DNA from: Eremophila alpestris peregrina
Lineage: Eukaryota > Chordata > Aves > Passeriformes > Alaudidae
Assembly (NCBI GenBank): GCA_009792885.1
Contig: WMCF01000025.1
Location: 1,695,852-1,759,851 of the forward strand
DNA length: 64,000 nucleotides
Reading direction: 5' to 3'
Shown in pieces: positions 1 through 14,550 of this stretch. Position 1 is the first letter of the stretch. Each line of letters begins with the position of its first letter. Both the position numbers and the translations under genes were made by a program. The notes under the pieces were generated by a model, which did no database searches, was not told the origin of the DNA, and worked only from the letters and a program-made list of their open reading frames with translations.

Positions 1-876
1 GCCTTGTCTACCACAATAGGGAAATGAACCTGATTCTGCTCCTCTTTTCCTAAGACAGGCTCTACAGAACTGGAAAAATGTAAGTGGCTTTGCTTCAGCA
101 CTGTGTCTGGGCTTACTGTTTAAAGACAAGAACACCTTCACAGGTACACTCGAATTACACCACAGTTGCAGCAAGAAGCACATGATGTCTGCAGTATGCA
201 TTGCTGTGGCAATGCAGCAGGTGCTTAGAGATTCACACAAGCCCATCTTTCTGTGCAGGCTGTTCTGGTATTCCACAGGATGCGACATGAGCTGCTGAGT
301 GGAGGCCTGCCTTGGATGTATAGCAGTGCTCTAAGCACTAGAAGCAGTTGGGAGTCCTGTTATGAACCTTTGGAATTTGTCGTAAAATAAGATTATGGCC
401 CGCAGATTCAGAACAGACATGATATTCCTGCCAGAAACAGGAAACAATGATTGCTGTAGCATTCATGTTCAAGAACAGGCAGTTCTCAGCTGTCATGCAT
501 ATTGAAAACTGGCAGGAATCCCTAAAACAGAATGTTTGCTAATCATTTCTGTCCAGGTCTAACCATATTTAGCACAGAAAGCAGTTTGCCAGATTCATTA
601 GCATATTACATCATGTGCTGCTCTCTGCACCTCAGTTTCTGCTGAGATTCATCATTAGAAAAAGCAGAACAGAATAAAGAAGCTATTACAATTCAATAAA
701 TCCCACAAAACTATCACCAGAGAAGTAGCCTAAAGCAGGAATGCCATGTTTATTACACATGGTGGTTTATACTTTTTATGGATTTCCAGTAAAGATTTTA
801 ACTTGGCAAAAATTCATGATGAAAATAAAGCTGTATATAATGCTTTGCATTTTTTTGCTGATTCTTCTGCTGGTGA

Positions 877-922
877 ATGTGTAATGCAGTAATACCCATT
901 TTGATGTGTAATGTAGTAATAC
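877..922. repeat. Two-copy 27-bp-period direct repeat
   Basis: A 19-base unit (ATGTGTAATGCAGTAATAC) at 877-895 recurs at 904-922 with a single C-to-T difference. The two copies are separated by 8 bases. This looks like a simple local duplication, and no function can be read from it. Confidence 0.75.
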
Positions 923-3429
923 ACCAATGCTATCTCTTAGACATGTTAGTTACTGTCAGCTGCTTTTCTAGAATAAAGATATCATCAGAAAATTCTCTAC
1001 CTGATTCCCCTAAGATAAGGATTCTCGTAAGAACACATAAAGTGAAAATATGATCCTTTTCCTAAATAAATTATTTACCAAGCTTTAGTAGCTGTTGAAA
1101 TTATTTGAAAAGTTTAGTGCAAAACTGAACTGGCACTTACGTATACCCAGAATGATCTGTAGAGACACTAAGGTTGTGTGTCTATAACACATTCCCAACT
1201 GCACTGAAATAGATTTAGGATTGTTTAAGCACATTTACCTTAAAGTGATGTGAAAGCCCTTGGTCACATCTAGAATGCATATCATGCATTTTTTCTAAGA
1301 AATTCTTTTACATACTTTTCAGGAGGAAAAATGCCTTTGTGTCGTGGATAAAGCATTGTAAGCTTGTTGTTCTGTTCAACAGCAGGAAGCTCAGTGATAG
1401 ATTTGTCTCAGTGGAGGAAGCTGCAGGCCCCACAAGCCTCACTTGACTGCATGCATAATACTCTGCTGAGATAAGACCAAGGAGGAACTGTTATCAGTCA
1501 AAATCTGTGAGAAAAGCTGCTACTGATAAGAACTGTTGATGTAACTTCATTGCTCTGGAACTTCCAGGTCAATCTGTTGACTTGGAAATATTGGACCTGG
1601 ATAATCTGCCCCTTCTCGAGGAATACATAAGAAATGAACACCATTTCAGAGTCTTGACTGAACAAACTAGTAGGCCATCTCTGCAGAGAGACTAAGTCAC
1701 ACTATGCAGCACAAACCTGCATGAAGTCACTCTTCTGCTATTTTCCATTAGTAATAATATCTGAAAAATGCCAGGCAATTGTCATTTCCAGTTCAATCTC
1801 TTCAGCAGCAGTAATACAAACATTTTATAGCACAGCACATCTTTTTGAGAGTCTCTGTCCTGAAAAACATTTACGTCAAAACATTCTGCTATGTGCACTG
1901 TCAGCTGAAGAGTCACAGCAGTATCACTGTCATGGATACTGCCTATGTTCTTGCAAGTCAAGGCAGAACTTCCTCAGCTTAAGCAGCTTGCATTAGAGGA
2001 AGCAAATTAAATATGTTGAAGATGCTATTTTAATGACAGTGTCTGTACTTACTAGATGAGCTACAAATATGTGGCAGCACTGGTGTAAGATTTTCAAGTG
2101 TGGCCAATGGGGACATCTGCCTACAAGCAACACAAATCACTACACATTTTTATTTATTTTGTTACTATACAAAGCTTCTACATTACAGCACTCAGCTTCT
2201 ACACATGGGACATGTCTGATAACAAAGATATTTTGCTTTTGAGATGTGCTTCATATTTACTAAAATACTCCATAATCGTGTTGTTCTTCCATAAACAAAC
2301 CTACAGCTTATTGCTTCAAACCAAGTGTCTTACTTTTAAGTCAATCTTACAGTAAGCAACCATGCTGTTCTCTCTCTGATTTTGCTCTGAATGGGCAAAC
2401 AAGACTGAGTGTCAAAAAACCACTGCTGTCCTTATGGTAAATGGATAGACATGCAAACAACGACTGAGATCTCTACTGTCTCTAACTCAACAGAGTAAAT
2501 AAAGTAGATTAAGGGAGTAGTGGACTAAAACTTTTGCATATTTGGCATACAGGGCTTAATTTGCTCTAAATGACGTGGTTTCTGAGAGTTAGTACTGTAC
2601 ACCAAACTGAACATGACATGATAGTTACCATTCAGATTAGACAGTGTCTGCTGTGGGCAGTGGGCATCTGAAAGGGAACCTGAAGCAGGGAATGTGGGAT
2701 ATTATACTGAGGGACATGAAGAATACAAAGGCCAAAACCAGCCTCAGGTTTTCAGGGCTGCTATTTCTTCCAATGGCTCTGAATTCTGGGCAATGTTCAG
2801 TGGTATGGAAAGCTAGATGCTCTGAGACAGCTACTCTCTCACCTATGATTTAAAAAGCACATAACACTTTTTGCTTCTGACAGATGATTTCAGACTGAAG
2901 GCTATATATTGTTCCCTTGATGAAGTATGCCCTTGAGTAAGATTTGAAACCTGATTTTGTGCTTGTTCAAGTGGAAGCAGTGGACCACAAACACATCTGT
3001 CCTTTCCCTCAGCAAAGGAACAGCAAAACCTTCATTAATCAAATACAATAAATGTTAAACACAGACTCTATTAACTCAGAGTAAATAAGCTACATGATTA
3101 CATTCAACTTGGAGGTCAAGCCCAAGGGGATTTGTCTGAGTCCACTTCACAACAGGCTATCCTTCTGCCCTGCCACACCCTTTCCCCTCTCCAAATAAAA
3201 CACAGAAAGAAATAGGCACCTACCAAAGAAGAACCAGAACATAAAGTCCACGAGTAATTAATCTTGATTTTGGTGAACTGCCTTCTATCTGGAGGCTTGA
3301 GGGAGTAGAGGAATTCACCCTCGTATGAATAAATCATTTATTCTGCACATGTGTAATGCATCCCCCCATTTACAGAAAAAGAAACACAAGAATGTAGTAA
3401 AAACAACTGTAAGTTTTCCAAAACATGAT

Positions 3430-3464
3430 TACTTACAGAAATTACATACTTACTTACAGAAATT
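3430..3464. repeat. Short direct repeat pair
   Basis: The 14-mer TACTTACAGAAATT occurs at 3430-3443 and again, exactly, at 3451-3464. The spacing is 21 bases. It is a local duplication in AT-rich DNA. Confidence 0.7.
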
Positions 3465-5709
3465 CCTTTAATACATTTGCTAGCAAACTCATATGAAATG
3501 ATATGCATATTCACAAATGCAATGAGTACATAGCTCACATTTAATTAGCCTGGCAGAATTTCTGCACCAATAATTTATCTGTGAAAATTATGTTAAAGAT
3601 TTTGCAGATGATATGAAGACATTACAGTAAGAAACACCTAGCGAAAACATGAACTAATTACATAATGAACCTTGAAAAATCAAGTTCTCACTTGGTACGT
3701 CACTGGTGGTATATCAGATATCTACATCAGCAGTACCCAAAAGCAGTAATCTGTTCTATAAACATTGGTGATTATACTTAATAACTAGGTCTTAATTTTG
3801 CTGAACTAACTCTTTAGGATTAGGTGTCTGCAGACACCTCCAGTGCTTGGAATGATTCATTTATGTCAAACCAGGACAGGTAGCTCCTTACAGCACATGT
3901 TTGTTTTTTAAAAGTGTACCTCAAAGAAAACGTACTGTAAGTCTTCCTTGCTCTTCCTTAGCCTACAGGCAGCTTTCAATGTCAATATATGCCTATATAT
4001 GTCTATATGTCCCTTATCCCAGCATATGTGTGAGTAAATTATTTTCTCTGAGTACTCAGTGGAAATTGGGTGAATCTCTGCCCACATGTACATGCTGCAC
4101 ACCTGAGATCACAAGGGCTGACCCCACATTGACCAGTTGTGCACACCAGCAAAAGCAGCTCTCTGGAGCAAAACACTTGTTACTGGAGATCCCACATCTG
4201 CAATTTCCCCAGTTTACAGCTTTTCACTCCAGAGTGGCCCTGGTCTGATTCCATTAGCTGAATACTTGTTTTCAGCTGGAACATACTATGAACACCTCTG
4301 GAAAAAATCCTACAAATTTGTTTTCTGCCAAAGGAAAGCATCTCATATGTTCTGAGACAGTTCTGCACTGCAAACCAAAGCACAGCAGGGATAGTTGGGA
4401 GAGTTGCATTGAAAAGTGCCTTCCTAATTTGAACTTAAAAGTTAATGTAGACAGAACTCATTTCACCTAATTTGTGTTCCAGGGTGAAAGGCTCTTTCCT
4501 CCATCTCACCTTTCAGGAAAGCTGAGGAGTTACAGTGCCGGGGAAATTTAAATGCATTCACCAAATATATTCACAGTAATATATTGTCAATGCTGCCTCT
4601 CCCACAAAACCTTGGTCAAAAATTATGGGATTTTGCTTAGTGGCCTGCCACAGAGGCAAAACCCCATGTTAATCCAAGATGATGTGAGACAAGGTTTTTA
4701 AAAATGTGTGTTCTGCAAAACTTTACTTGCAATATACACTCAGTGGTAAAGATGATTTTTTTCTATTAGTCATGACTAGTTTTCGGGTCAAGGCCAAACA
4801 AATTTAGAACAGGTCTCTGCATATGCTTTTGCCTCCTTGCTCAAATTGCAAGCCAGCTTGCACCAGGGCAAAAGCTGGAGGGCCTGCTGGAAGCTTCAGC
4901 AGATAATTGGGTCTGTGAAGCAGACATGCTTCAGAGGTGCAGTTTGCAGTCAGTGTGAAAAAGATTCAGTGCTCTCTGTGATTGTGCATATTTTAATGGC
5001 ATTTAATAGTCTTTTAAATCTAGGAATTATTTTTTAAATTATATATTCGCACAACTGTTCACAAATAAAATTATAAGACCTTCTCTGTGGGAGAACAAGG
5101 AAAACTATGAAAAAAATCAATGAAAAATTTGAAGACCCTTCATGGAATCAGCACTGAAAGAGGTATAGCAGTTTGTGACTGATTTAATGTGGCTTAAGCT
5201 GTATTGAGTAGAGCTTTGGAAAGAGATTCTATGTGAATTTAAGGTATTTTAAATTACATAAGCTGATCATTGTAAATACTTCATAGAATATGGAGGTGGG
5301 AAGGACTCAGTGCTCTTATTCACCTTATATCAGTGTTCCCAAATGGAATGTACTCATTATTCACGAAGTTTTCTTCAAAGAAAATGTGTGCAAAAATAAA
5401 CTATCTCTACACATTGGAATTAATTCATACTGATAGAGGACAGCAACATCACACCACTGCCACAGAACTCCAGTTCTGGCTTAGTTCTGATCCTCTAGGA
5501 AAATACAGGAAATAGGTCCGAGACTAAAATAACTGGGAACCAGTGTGCCTCCATAAGGAGCATGTTTTGCTTTCCAGGGCTGTAAAATTTTCTCCCAATC
5601 TAGATCTTGTTCTGGAAGACAAGCACTTGCCTTTCTGTACCTTCCAGAAAGAATAATCACTGTCATATCATCATTTTGCTTCACAGGTGCCAGTGATTTT
5701 TTGTCTGTT

Positions 5710-5734
5710 AAATTATCTTAATAAATTATCTTAA
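5710..5734. repeat. Tandem 13-bp duplication
   Basis: AAATTATCTTAA occurs at 5710-5721 and 5723-5734, one base apart. It is an AT-rich micro-duplication with no inferred role. Confidence 0.7.
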
Positions 5735-7763
5735 CAGTATAATTAATTTAAATCAACACAAATTGTTCCTAATTTGCACTTGGTGCTGTCGTGTCTGTTT
5801 TCAGCCTAGAAAGAAGACTTTTCCTTCAAGCATGTTTGTGTTTTGTTGATCAGGTGAAAGATGCTTACTTTCCTCTGTCTCATCTTGCCTCCCTTGTAAA
5901 GGACCTTATTTCCCCATCTCTGTAACTGTTCCAGCCTTTAGCTGCTTCCTGAGCATTCACATGGTTATTGATTTCTATCTATAGCTGCTTGCCAGTATTA
6001 CACATAAAAACATGCCAGTAAAAGAGAGCCACAAGACACTAAACAGAAACCTGCAGCAGAAGTTAATTAGGCAAAATTCAGAGGGTGATCTAAGGAATTT
6101 CAACATACTTATATTTTTCCTTCTTTCTTCTTCACTGTCTACAAGAGCTCCTTACAACATTTTTCAGTCAGAGCCTAGAAAATATCCTATGCATCGTTCT
6201 CAAGGAGATTTACTATGTGCATGCCTGAAGTTTGGGAAGGCAGAGCCACAACCATATGTTGCCTTTTAATGTTTTAGCTCTTCCTGATACTGATAATAGA
6301 AAAATTTGCATAAAATCTGATGCACAGGAGTCATGAAGGGAAGGAAATACGCTTGTGACACAGCACTATCAGATTTTGATATCAAAAAGTCTAAATTAAG
6401 GTTAATAAGACTATGTTCCATTACATTTTCCAGTAATTCTGGAAGAAATTATTGCTTGTGAGACTATTTCAAGAACTGAGAAGACTAATAATATCTTTGA
6501 TCTTAGGTTTATTTCTCTCATTGGATGTTTTCTTTCTTTGAATGTGTCTTCTTTCACATTGATTACTGCTGTGTTAGTCAAGCCCTTTTTGATTTTAGCT
6601 GCCTGTGATATTTCTACTGAGATGAAATTCAACTTTTAAAATGTGCTTTTTTAGTTTGAAGGGTTTTCTTTCTACTTTTTCTGTTTCTACTTTCTCTGTA
6701 AAATTAAGGGCTCTTTGGAAATGCTGAAGTCTCCTTTCAGCATGCCTATTATGCTCTTTAAAACAGCTTTAATTCCTATTTTAGAAAAGTATAGGGAAGC
6801 AACCAAAAATGGAGTGCCATGAGTGTAATCCCACCTCTGTTCAAAGTGCTTAAGCCATCAATATGATCTGAAGTGTAGCTCATTCTTGAAGCACTTTTTT
6901 TGCCACTGCTCATTCTATTTATTAAAGCAGAGGGATATGTACAGAAGTTAATGTTATGCTGTGCAGCCAACATTTGTAGAAAAATTAGAGAATCAACCAT
7001 GCCTTGATTTATTTTCCAGTGTCATGGACTGACATAATCCAGATCCCTAAACAGAGTCTAGAGCAAGACATAATCATCTATTTCAGAAACACAACAATAA
7101 CTTTCTAAAATTTATCCTCTTCTTCTAGTTCATCCCCATAAAGTCCAAAAGAGAATGCCAAACAGGAAAAAGAAAAATATGCAAGTGTTACCTAGATAGG
7201 ATTCTTCATCCAAATGCAATTTCCCCATGGATTCTCTCAGTCTTGAATCTGAATGCTTGTGTTATTTTCCAAATTATTATCTTTTAATGAAAAAGAGCCA
7301 GAGTCTACAGTCATGCAGTGGGAAATCCCACTGTGCAGGTGTTTATAAACAAAAGGCCATTTTGGCACTGAAGGCTTTATGACAGTTCCCATTGTTCTAA
7401 TTCATTGAACACTTAAACTTTATTATGCAGCTGGCTTTATAGAGCTTCTGACTCATCACTGCTCTTCTTACTTCTTGGCAACCACTTAAAGAGTAAAGGT
7501 TGACCCTTAATCACATGTGGGAAAACAAGGACCTGCAGAGTGAGTGTCTGAAAATATAGTGTTATCAGGAGTTCAGAGACACAATCCATGAGGCCCCAGC
7601 ACTGAGAAGCAGCAGGCACTGTTAGAGCTGCTGCTCTAAAGAGATAAGATAAAGATATAAAACAAAGATAAGCCCAGAGGCACATTCTAGGGCTGATGGG
7701 CAGCTGCAGGAACAGAAGACAACAGTTATGGCAAGAGAAGAAACCAAAGACGGGAAGACAAAA

Positions 7764-7783
7764 TAAGAAAAGAAAAGAAAAGA
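7764..7783. repeat. (AAAAG)n simple repeat
   Basis: Four pentanucleotide units of AAAAG type, embedded in a longer purine-rich stretch from about 7738 to 7825. It explains the hydrophobic, Phe-rich frames on the opposite strand. Confidence 0.75.
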
Positions 7784-10700
7784 AGGGGTTAAGAAAAGGG
7801 CTGAAGAAAATGCAGAGCACAAGCAGCCATGAAGCTGTGTGACTGATCTGAGGAAAAGTGATGGAAAAGCAGATGCAACATGGTTGAGGATGAGAGGACT
7901 AAAATTCTGATGGAGGTAAGCACGTTCCTTCTCAAAGAATGCAAGGATCTTGGTGATAACTGGACTGTACTGAAAAGATGCATCAGATTTCTGAACCTAA
8001 AGTAATTCTGGAAAAGAATGAAAGAATGCAAAAGGACTTGTGATATATCAAATCTATTCTATCTGTAGATCTATCAGACCTGAGAAGTATCGAGCCGTGC
8101 CACCACAACCTCCAAAGCAGCTATCATGACAAGAAAGAATGGAATGGATGACTTTGAACTCCTCAATTTTTCAGAAAACTATCTGATCAAAAGTACCAAG
8201 AACTATCCCACAGCAGTCAAAGCAAATCTCAATCCCAAAAGCTCAAAATGAGCCATTCTGCCCCTTTGTCAGCCTCTTCTTTCCAGGGTGTAGAACAGCA
8301 TTTTAAAAGGATGAACAGTTCTGCCTACTAGAAACTCATAAGAGAGTAGCCTAAACTCTTTGTTTCATGAAATGTTGTTTCCTGTTTATAATTTCCACTG
8401 TGGTAGTGCCTCAGAGTGTTACCTTACTGTAACAAAGATTGGAAAATCATATGCTACTGATTCTTATGGGAGAGAAGAACATACCTGAAGTAGGTGTGAC
8501 AAGGTTACCAAAACAGAATGTGGCAGGAATTGCAGATTTAACAGCTGTATAGTCAGAATTTTGCAAGACTGCAAAGCTCTTCATTCTCTAAGCTAGACTT
8601 AGTATTGAATTCAAATCCATTTTACACCCACAGTTTCAAAAGCCCTAGGAAGGTTTTATCTGCTACTTATAATTTGATTTACATAGCAAACATGTGCTAA
8701 AGATTACTGAAAAGGTTTCTTGCATTGATAACCTTAGTGAAAATAATATCAAGGGAGCAAACCATTTTACAATGCAGACTCACATGGATGATAGAATTTC
8801 TTTCAATGTACTTAGCCAAAGTAAAGCTTGGCAGTACTCCCCTGCCAGAATAAAACTTTATTGCATGAAAGCTGTCCATGTACCTGAATAGATGGAAATC
8901 TTTCATACTAGTTAAATAATATATGCAGCTTCATGCAGAGCAATAAAGTGCCTATCATCAGAATTTCATATTGACAATGGAGAAAAAAGAAGTAATGGGT
9001 CCCATTTATTCCTAGTATGATTTTATTATCTACAGTAAGGCTATAGCTTACAATATAGTTTGGAGGCTTCAGTGTGTCACCTTTAGTCTGACTTCTCCTT
9101 TCCAGACTATCTGGGCTTTGATTTGATAACCTATTATAATTTTGTGTGCTCAAAAGTATTGCCTTGTAGGTCCTGAGGTCTAAGTGGTAAAGTCAGATCA
9201 GGAACTATCAAGTCAGAGAGATCTTTATATTGGCTTCGAGTTCACACAACAGTGTTAGCCCAGTGCTCTCTATTAGTTCATTTCAGCTTAAGTTTATTCA
9301 CATTCAACCTTCACAAAAGTTGAGTGTGGAGACCCACAACACACAGAGGCTTTGTCTCTGAATAAAATACTCTGTGAAAAAAAATGCACCCTCCTACCTT
9401 ATTAAGCTAAGTGCCATACACAGAATAACAAAACTATAATAAGATAAACCTTACTATACTAACTTGTGGGTGCCTACAAAAATGAAACTAGATATTTCAG
9501 CTGGTACCTGGGAGACTATCAGCCATTCATGCATTCCCTAAAAGATCTCTGAAAGGAAGAATTTCTCACATGAAAAGTTTGTCTTCCTTTCTTATTGAGT
9601 ACTGTTTTGGTTTGATCCTTAACTTCTTTTATTTCATTGCCACAAGCCACTCCAGCTTCATAGAGTGCCTTTTATCCTAGGCAAGAATTCAGACAAAAGG
9701 AGCATGCCAAGATTGATGTCTGAAAGGATCATGAAGACTGGCAAAATGTTCATTTCAGAATGTCCCCATTTTCATCTTGGGGAAAATGGAAGATAATCTT
9801 GAATTCCTGCATGTTGTGAAGATAAAATTAGGGATCTCTGCTTCCAAGCAAGCAGTGAAGGAAAAACAATCACAACAACTTGCATGCACACGGCTGGTGT
9901 CTACATGGCTCTAAAAGAATAGGATGCACTGCAGCCAGGATTTGCAAACACATTGGCATAAATCCCCCTTCTGATTTTTCCACAAAACAGAAACAATACA
10001 AAGTGGCATCACAAGCTCTTCTACAGTGCCTGTTATGTTAATGCTTGAATACCCCTCAATCCTTCTCTCTAAACACTTGCCATCTGTACTAAACCCATCT
10101 CGGTGGCATAGATGTGGGATGTTCCAGGAGTACACACAGAGCTGAATTAAGGTTTCTGTGGATAACAGGAGACTACACACAGCTCCCTCTCTGAGTCTGA
10201 TCACAGCTGTAAATGCATTCAAGTGGAGAAGGATGCCTTAGTTTAAGGTTTAGCTCCTGTGATGTAATCTTTGGTATAGATGCCCCTGTAGTCTCATGGT
10301 TTATTTTATCTTGCATTAATATGTACGCTAGTAGCCATAAAAAGATACAGAACAATGGAACAAGTAACATAAAACTCGTTGTCATTTGGCTTCATGAAGC
10401 TAAATAAAGCATGATCAGACAGTTATGGAAGAATCACAGCCAGGGACAGCAAAGCCTGGTATCATCAGCTGAAACACATCTGAATAATTTTTGAATTGCA
10501 TTACATTGTAGCAGGTGAGGATCTATTACACAGATTTATTGGTTCACATTTACCCCCAAGACACCCCGATATAACTCAATGAAAGTAAATGGTGGAACAA
10601 AAGGAATAGCTTTAGTATATTATGTACTAAACTTTTTTATAGCTTTGCTGAGTGAATAAATTATGATAGATAGGTTTTGTTGTCTGTTATGGCACTTATT

Positions 10701-13700
10701 TTCTGCATTGTACATTTGTATTCATAGCAAACACACTGAATGTGTTTTAAGAGAAAGCAATAATAGAGTTGCACACTATGTTATATATCCAGTGTGAAAA
10801 CTAAAACAAAAACTAACATATCCCAAATGATATAAACGTTTAGTTATAATCTTATAAACAAAAGAAACAAATTGACCAATGTTTCTAAACAGAGAATCTG
10901 ATCTCCTGCAGTGTTCTTGCAGACTCATTCTGTGGGATTAAAGTGCTGAGGTTTAAGATACTACATTCTTGGACATCCACCCTCTTGCAGTTACTGTCTT
11001 CACAGCAAGGACAGCAGAAACAGCATGCAAAAAAAGGCAATGGCTCTCTGGATACTGGAGTTCACAAATCCAGTGGATTAGTTTGAACTACACTCAGTTT
11101 TTTGGATTTAGCTGCAGCGTTTAAGCAGTAAAAGTGTTTAACCAGTCCTCAGCAGGATGCTGAGGAGAACAGAATTCCCTTCTGCCACTGCACCACATCC
11201 CTGCTAGTCTCTCACAGCTCGGGCTGTGGACACCTGGAAGCAGTAATGTCCTGACTGCTGTATCTTAATCCAGCACAGACCACTCCTCTGAAGCCTAGGG
11301 TCTCTGAAAACTTCCCCAGAGAAAGAATAAAGGGTTTTACAACACATTTATATTGTTTGCTCTCACAGTACAGACAGCTGAATTTTAACAGTCTCCAACA
11401 CAAAAAAAGTTTGAGCATCCAAATTTAGAGGGTTCATGGAGCTTAGACTAGGTGTGAGATACTCTGAAGCATCCCTTGGGCAATAACATTTTGCAGAGAT
11501 TAGCTAAGGAATCTTAATACTGCTCTGCTCTCCTTACCAAGGAATAAATCCCAAGAAAGTTGTAGCAAAATTTTCTTTTACCACAGACCACAGGCACCAA
11601 CCCAACGTTCAACATGTTAGCAGAAACTGTATCTATTTTGATTTGAAGCCAAATCTTACATCCAAATAAAGTAATCTGGCTCCCTGCTTTGCTCCACTAC
11701 AGAGAAGCCCACTCCTCGTGGCTCTACAAAGAGTAAAAGAGTCCCTTTCACTTCTACAGGAAGAAAAGTGTGGACATAGCTATGGTATGTTCATTGATGA
11801 AGTTTACCACAGGGGGTCCTATAGTATTGCACAATCATGTGACTTTTATTGCACAGGAAAGACAAATGCTAGCTGTTAAAATATTATTTCAAAAGTATGA
11901 TGAATTAAGCAGGCAATGAAAATTTGCTCAGAGCAATTCTCCTTTGCCACAGCTAAGAATTCAACCCCCTCTTTCTTTCAGTCCTAAGTCGAGAGAGGGA
12001 TGATAGATTTTTTTAAAGTGAATTTAATAGTTCATTGCACTAGATTAAAACAAACTTAGATAATATCATCAGTAGTACTGTATTTTCATATGTAAAGCTC
12101 TTGTGCTCAGATAACCACACACATCTCTAAAAGCACTGCTCCTTAAAATACACATTCAAACAAAATACAAGGTAAGGAAGGTGCAGGTGTGGTTACCAAG
12201 GGAGAGGGAACAGACAATGGAGGGACTCCAAGGAAAAATTTTCATCCTTTTTTCACTCACACACATATACAACCCATTCTGCTGCTGGATGACATTCTGC
12301 TTTTCAAGCAGATAACCTGCAGGTTAGACACATACAAATACAGGTTATTATTGTTTGAGCTGCAGTATACTCAGGAATGGACTTGCACCCTAGTGTGCTG
12401 ACTGGATTACTAAGAGAATTTATATTTAAAAAAATGTTACTGTCCCAGTAGACCTTCACAGTCTTGTAAAATTACAGAAAGGTCAAATCCTGATGGTAAA
12501 TTGAACCTAACTCTTTTCTGTTTTCAAGTCACTCAGAGTGTTTTATATTACACCCTTGGGTTCTCTGTAGTTTCTTTCAGTCACAAAAGCATTTGGCAAT
12601 CTCATTATAAACAGCTCAGAAAAATTCAAAATGTAGGAACATAAATTACTTTAGATACTCTCAACCTTTAGAGAGAGAAGCAAAAAGAGGGGAGAAAGAG
12701 GTAACACGAATGTGAAATGGGGGACAAAGAAAAAGGACTAACAACATTTTACTGCCAATTTTTTTTCAGGCATCCAAGTAAGAAGGAAAGAATAAAAGAG
12801 AATTTCTCAGGAAGTTCAGCCTCCAGGAAATAAAATGGGAGCCATGATAGTGATGGAAATCATCTCCATGGGCAAAATTTGCCACCTTACTTATAGGTGC
12901 AAGGAATAGGTCTAAGATAGGTTGGGGTGTTGCATCTAGGCCTGTTTTTATCTTATTCCTGGTGAATGGCAGATGTTAAACTGCTCAGCCATGCATGCCC
13001 TCCATGCAATATGTTCCTGAGAGTTGCACAGTGGAAGGCAGAGAAATTTCTCAAAGGTGAGACTGTGATGCAGAGGAAGAGAAAATGAACAGGATTTTTT
13101 TCCTAGAAAACAGAAAAATTACCAAAAGGCAGCAATAACAAATTCTGGCACTCCCAGACCCCAGGATTACACTGATATAGGGAAGTGATCTCTTCATTTT
13201 TTCAGTTACGAGCTTGAACATTCAGGTTCTCTATATTTTTGATGCAGCTGAGATCAAGCTATTGAAATTCCACCACCTTTCACATACATCCTCCATAAGA
13301 CCGATCTTATTAATCCTGTCTTGTATTTAAAAAGCAGTCTCACTAGTGAGTCCCTCTTGAAATATGAGTCCTGTTTTGGGGTAAATTGCAAAAGTAACAG
13401 ACAGCTGTCACTAAAGGAAGAATTTTCAACCCAAAAAGGCAGAGAAATGAAGAATCATTGCTCCCACAGGTGCAGACAGATGAAGAATTGACTGCCATTG
13501 GAAAAAAGTTTTGGAAAAACATGGGTCTTGGTGAGTCATGCTTTTCTCATTCCAGCTCCATAGCCAAAACAGCACGTTTTATTTTCCTTTAATCAGACAG
13601 CTAAGAAAACCAGCTCCTTTAACCACCCTTTCTAACAGGTAAATGCTCATCTGGAACTTGCCTTCTCATTCCATCTCCCTACATCCCATATCTGAGCAGT

Positions 13701-13718
13701 TTAAGTATGAAAAAAAAT

Positions 13719-13781
13719 TCACAGAATAATAGAATATTTTGGATTGGAATGGATCTGATTCCAAGCCCCTTGCCTGTGGCA
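13719..13781 (-). mobile_element. CR1 LINE 3'-end fragment (short)
   Basis: The stretch begins with the tandem-like TCACAGAATAATAGAATAT, which resembles the short direct repeats at the 3' terminus of avian CR1. It continues with a degenerate 'GGATTGGAATGGATCT...CCAAGCCCCTTGCC', which corresponds to the usual GGTTGGAAGGGACCT...CCAACCCC block next to the CR1 3' end. Similarity fades after about 13780. On this reading the element lies on the minus strand with its 3' end at the left, as for the other CR1 copies here. It carries no coding sequence. Confidence 0.55.
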
Positions 13782-14550
13782 CATTCTCTCCTTCTCTCCC
13801 TTTTTTCCATTTATCTTATATCATCAAGGTACATTTCTTTGAGGAATGTCAAGTCATATGTTTTGTACCTTTTGAACAAAAGTTATAGAGTGACCTATCT
13901 TTACTATAAGCACAGAGTTACAAGTGGCATTGGCCACCACTAATACAGAAGAAAGGAAGATGCATGGATGGTGCTCTGTCTTGGCTATTTTTGATGTTCA
14001 AATGCTGAAGATGCTATCAGAGCTGATCCTGTTCACATATATTAGTGAAACAGAGATAGTAACAATATTTCAAAGCAAGTTCCAAATCCAGAAAAGTAAG
14101 GCAAACCAACATCTGACACAGTGCACTGGAGTCTCTCTCCTGTGGTTCTGGATGTGGCAGGAGAAGTTCATTACCAGTACCTTTTTGCATCATAGGAGGA
14201 AAGCCTACAGAAGAGGATCACAAAGGAAGGATAAATTTCTTAACAACTGTAAACCAAAACATAAAGACATGACATAACAATATGCTGTTAAACCACTCAG
14301 AATGCTTGGTTTGCACACTGACAGGAAATTTGAGATTAGTAGCCTACCCCTGGATTTGTTAAGGAGATCAAAGACTCAGAAGTCCAAACACAGAGCTTTT
14401 GAAAACAAGTTGGTGGATGTGATGACATGGCACATAAAATTCAGGCCAGGAGCCTTGACCTTGTCCCACCTAAACCGCGGGTATGGATACCTTCTCTTAA
14501 ACTCTGTTGAGGGTATCAGGTCCTTTGGATCCAAACAGTAAGAGGCAGAG
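13782..14550. other. Noncoding sequence between CR1 fragment and microsatellite
   Basis: Nothing recognisable. An open frame of 117 codons at 13924-14277 (plus) has no domain or compositional sign of being protein. Part of this stretch could be decayed CR1 continuing from 13781, but I cannot align it by eye. Confidence 0.5.

Larger units (their letters stand above)
1..5279. other. Noncoding single-copy sequence, no gene seen
   Basis: AT-rich, CpG-poor vertebrate-type DNA. The open frames are short: the longest is 115 codons at 3901-4248 on the plus strand, followed by 91 codons at 1721-1996. Their translations have no domain, no repeat pattern and no plausible splice context, so I treat them as chance. 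The only structure I see is a two-copy repeat near 0.9 kb, a 14-bp direct repeat near 3.45 kb and a short run of TATATGYC-like units at about 3985-4014. An exon shorter than about 100 bp could be missed by eye. Confidence 0.6.
5280..13718. other. Noncoding sequence, no gene seen
   Basis: No recognisable exon, RNA gene or mobile element. The longest open frame is 127 codons at 7437-7820 (minus). Its Phe/Leu-rich start is just the complement of the purine-rich AAAAG tract at about 7.76 kb, so it is not credible as protein. A 12-base tandem duplication (AAATTATCTTAA) lies at 5710-5734. A segment near 5283-5320 weakly recalls a CR1 3' end but is too diverged to call. Confidence 0.6.

Noticed and set aside
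5283..5335. Possible CR1 3'-end fragment (CATAGAATATGG...GGGAAGGACT)
   Set aside because: Only scattered similarity over about 40 bases, too weak to call without an alignment.
7437..7820. 127-codon minus-strand frame with a hydrophobic Phe/Leu-rich start that could suggest a membrane protein
   Set aside because: The hydrophobic part is the complement of an AAAAG simple repeat. No domain and no support around it.
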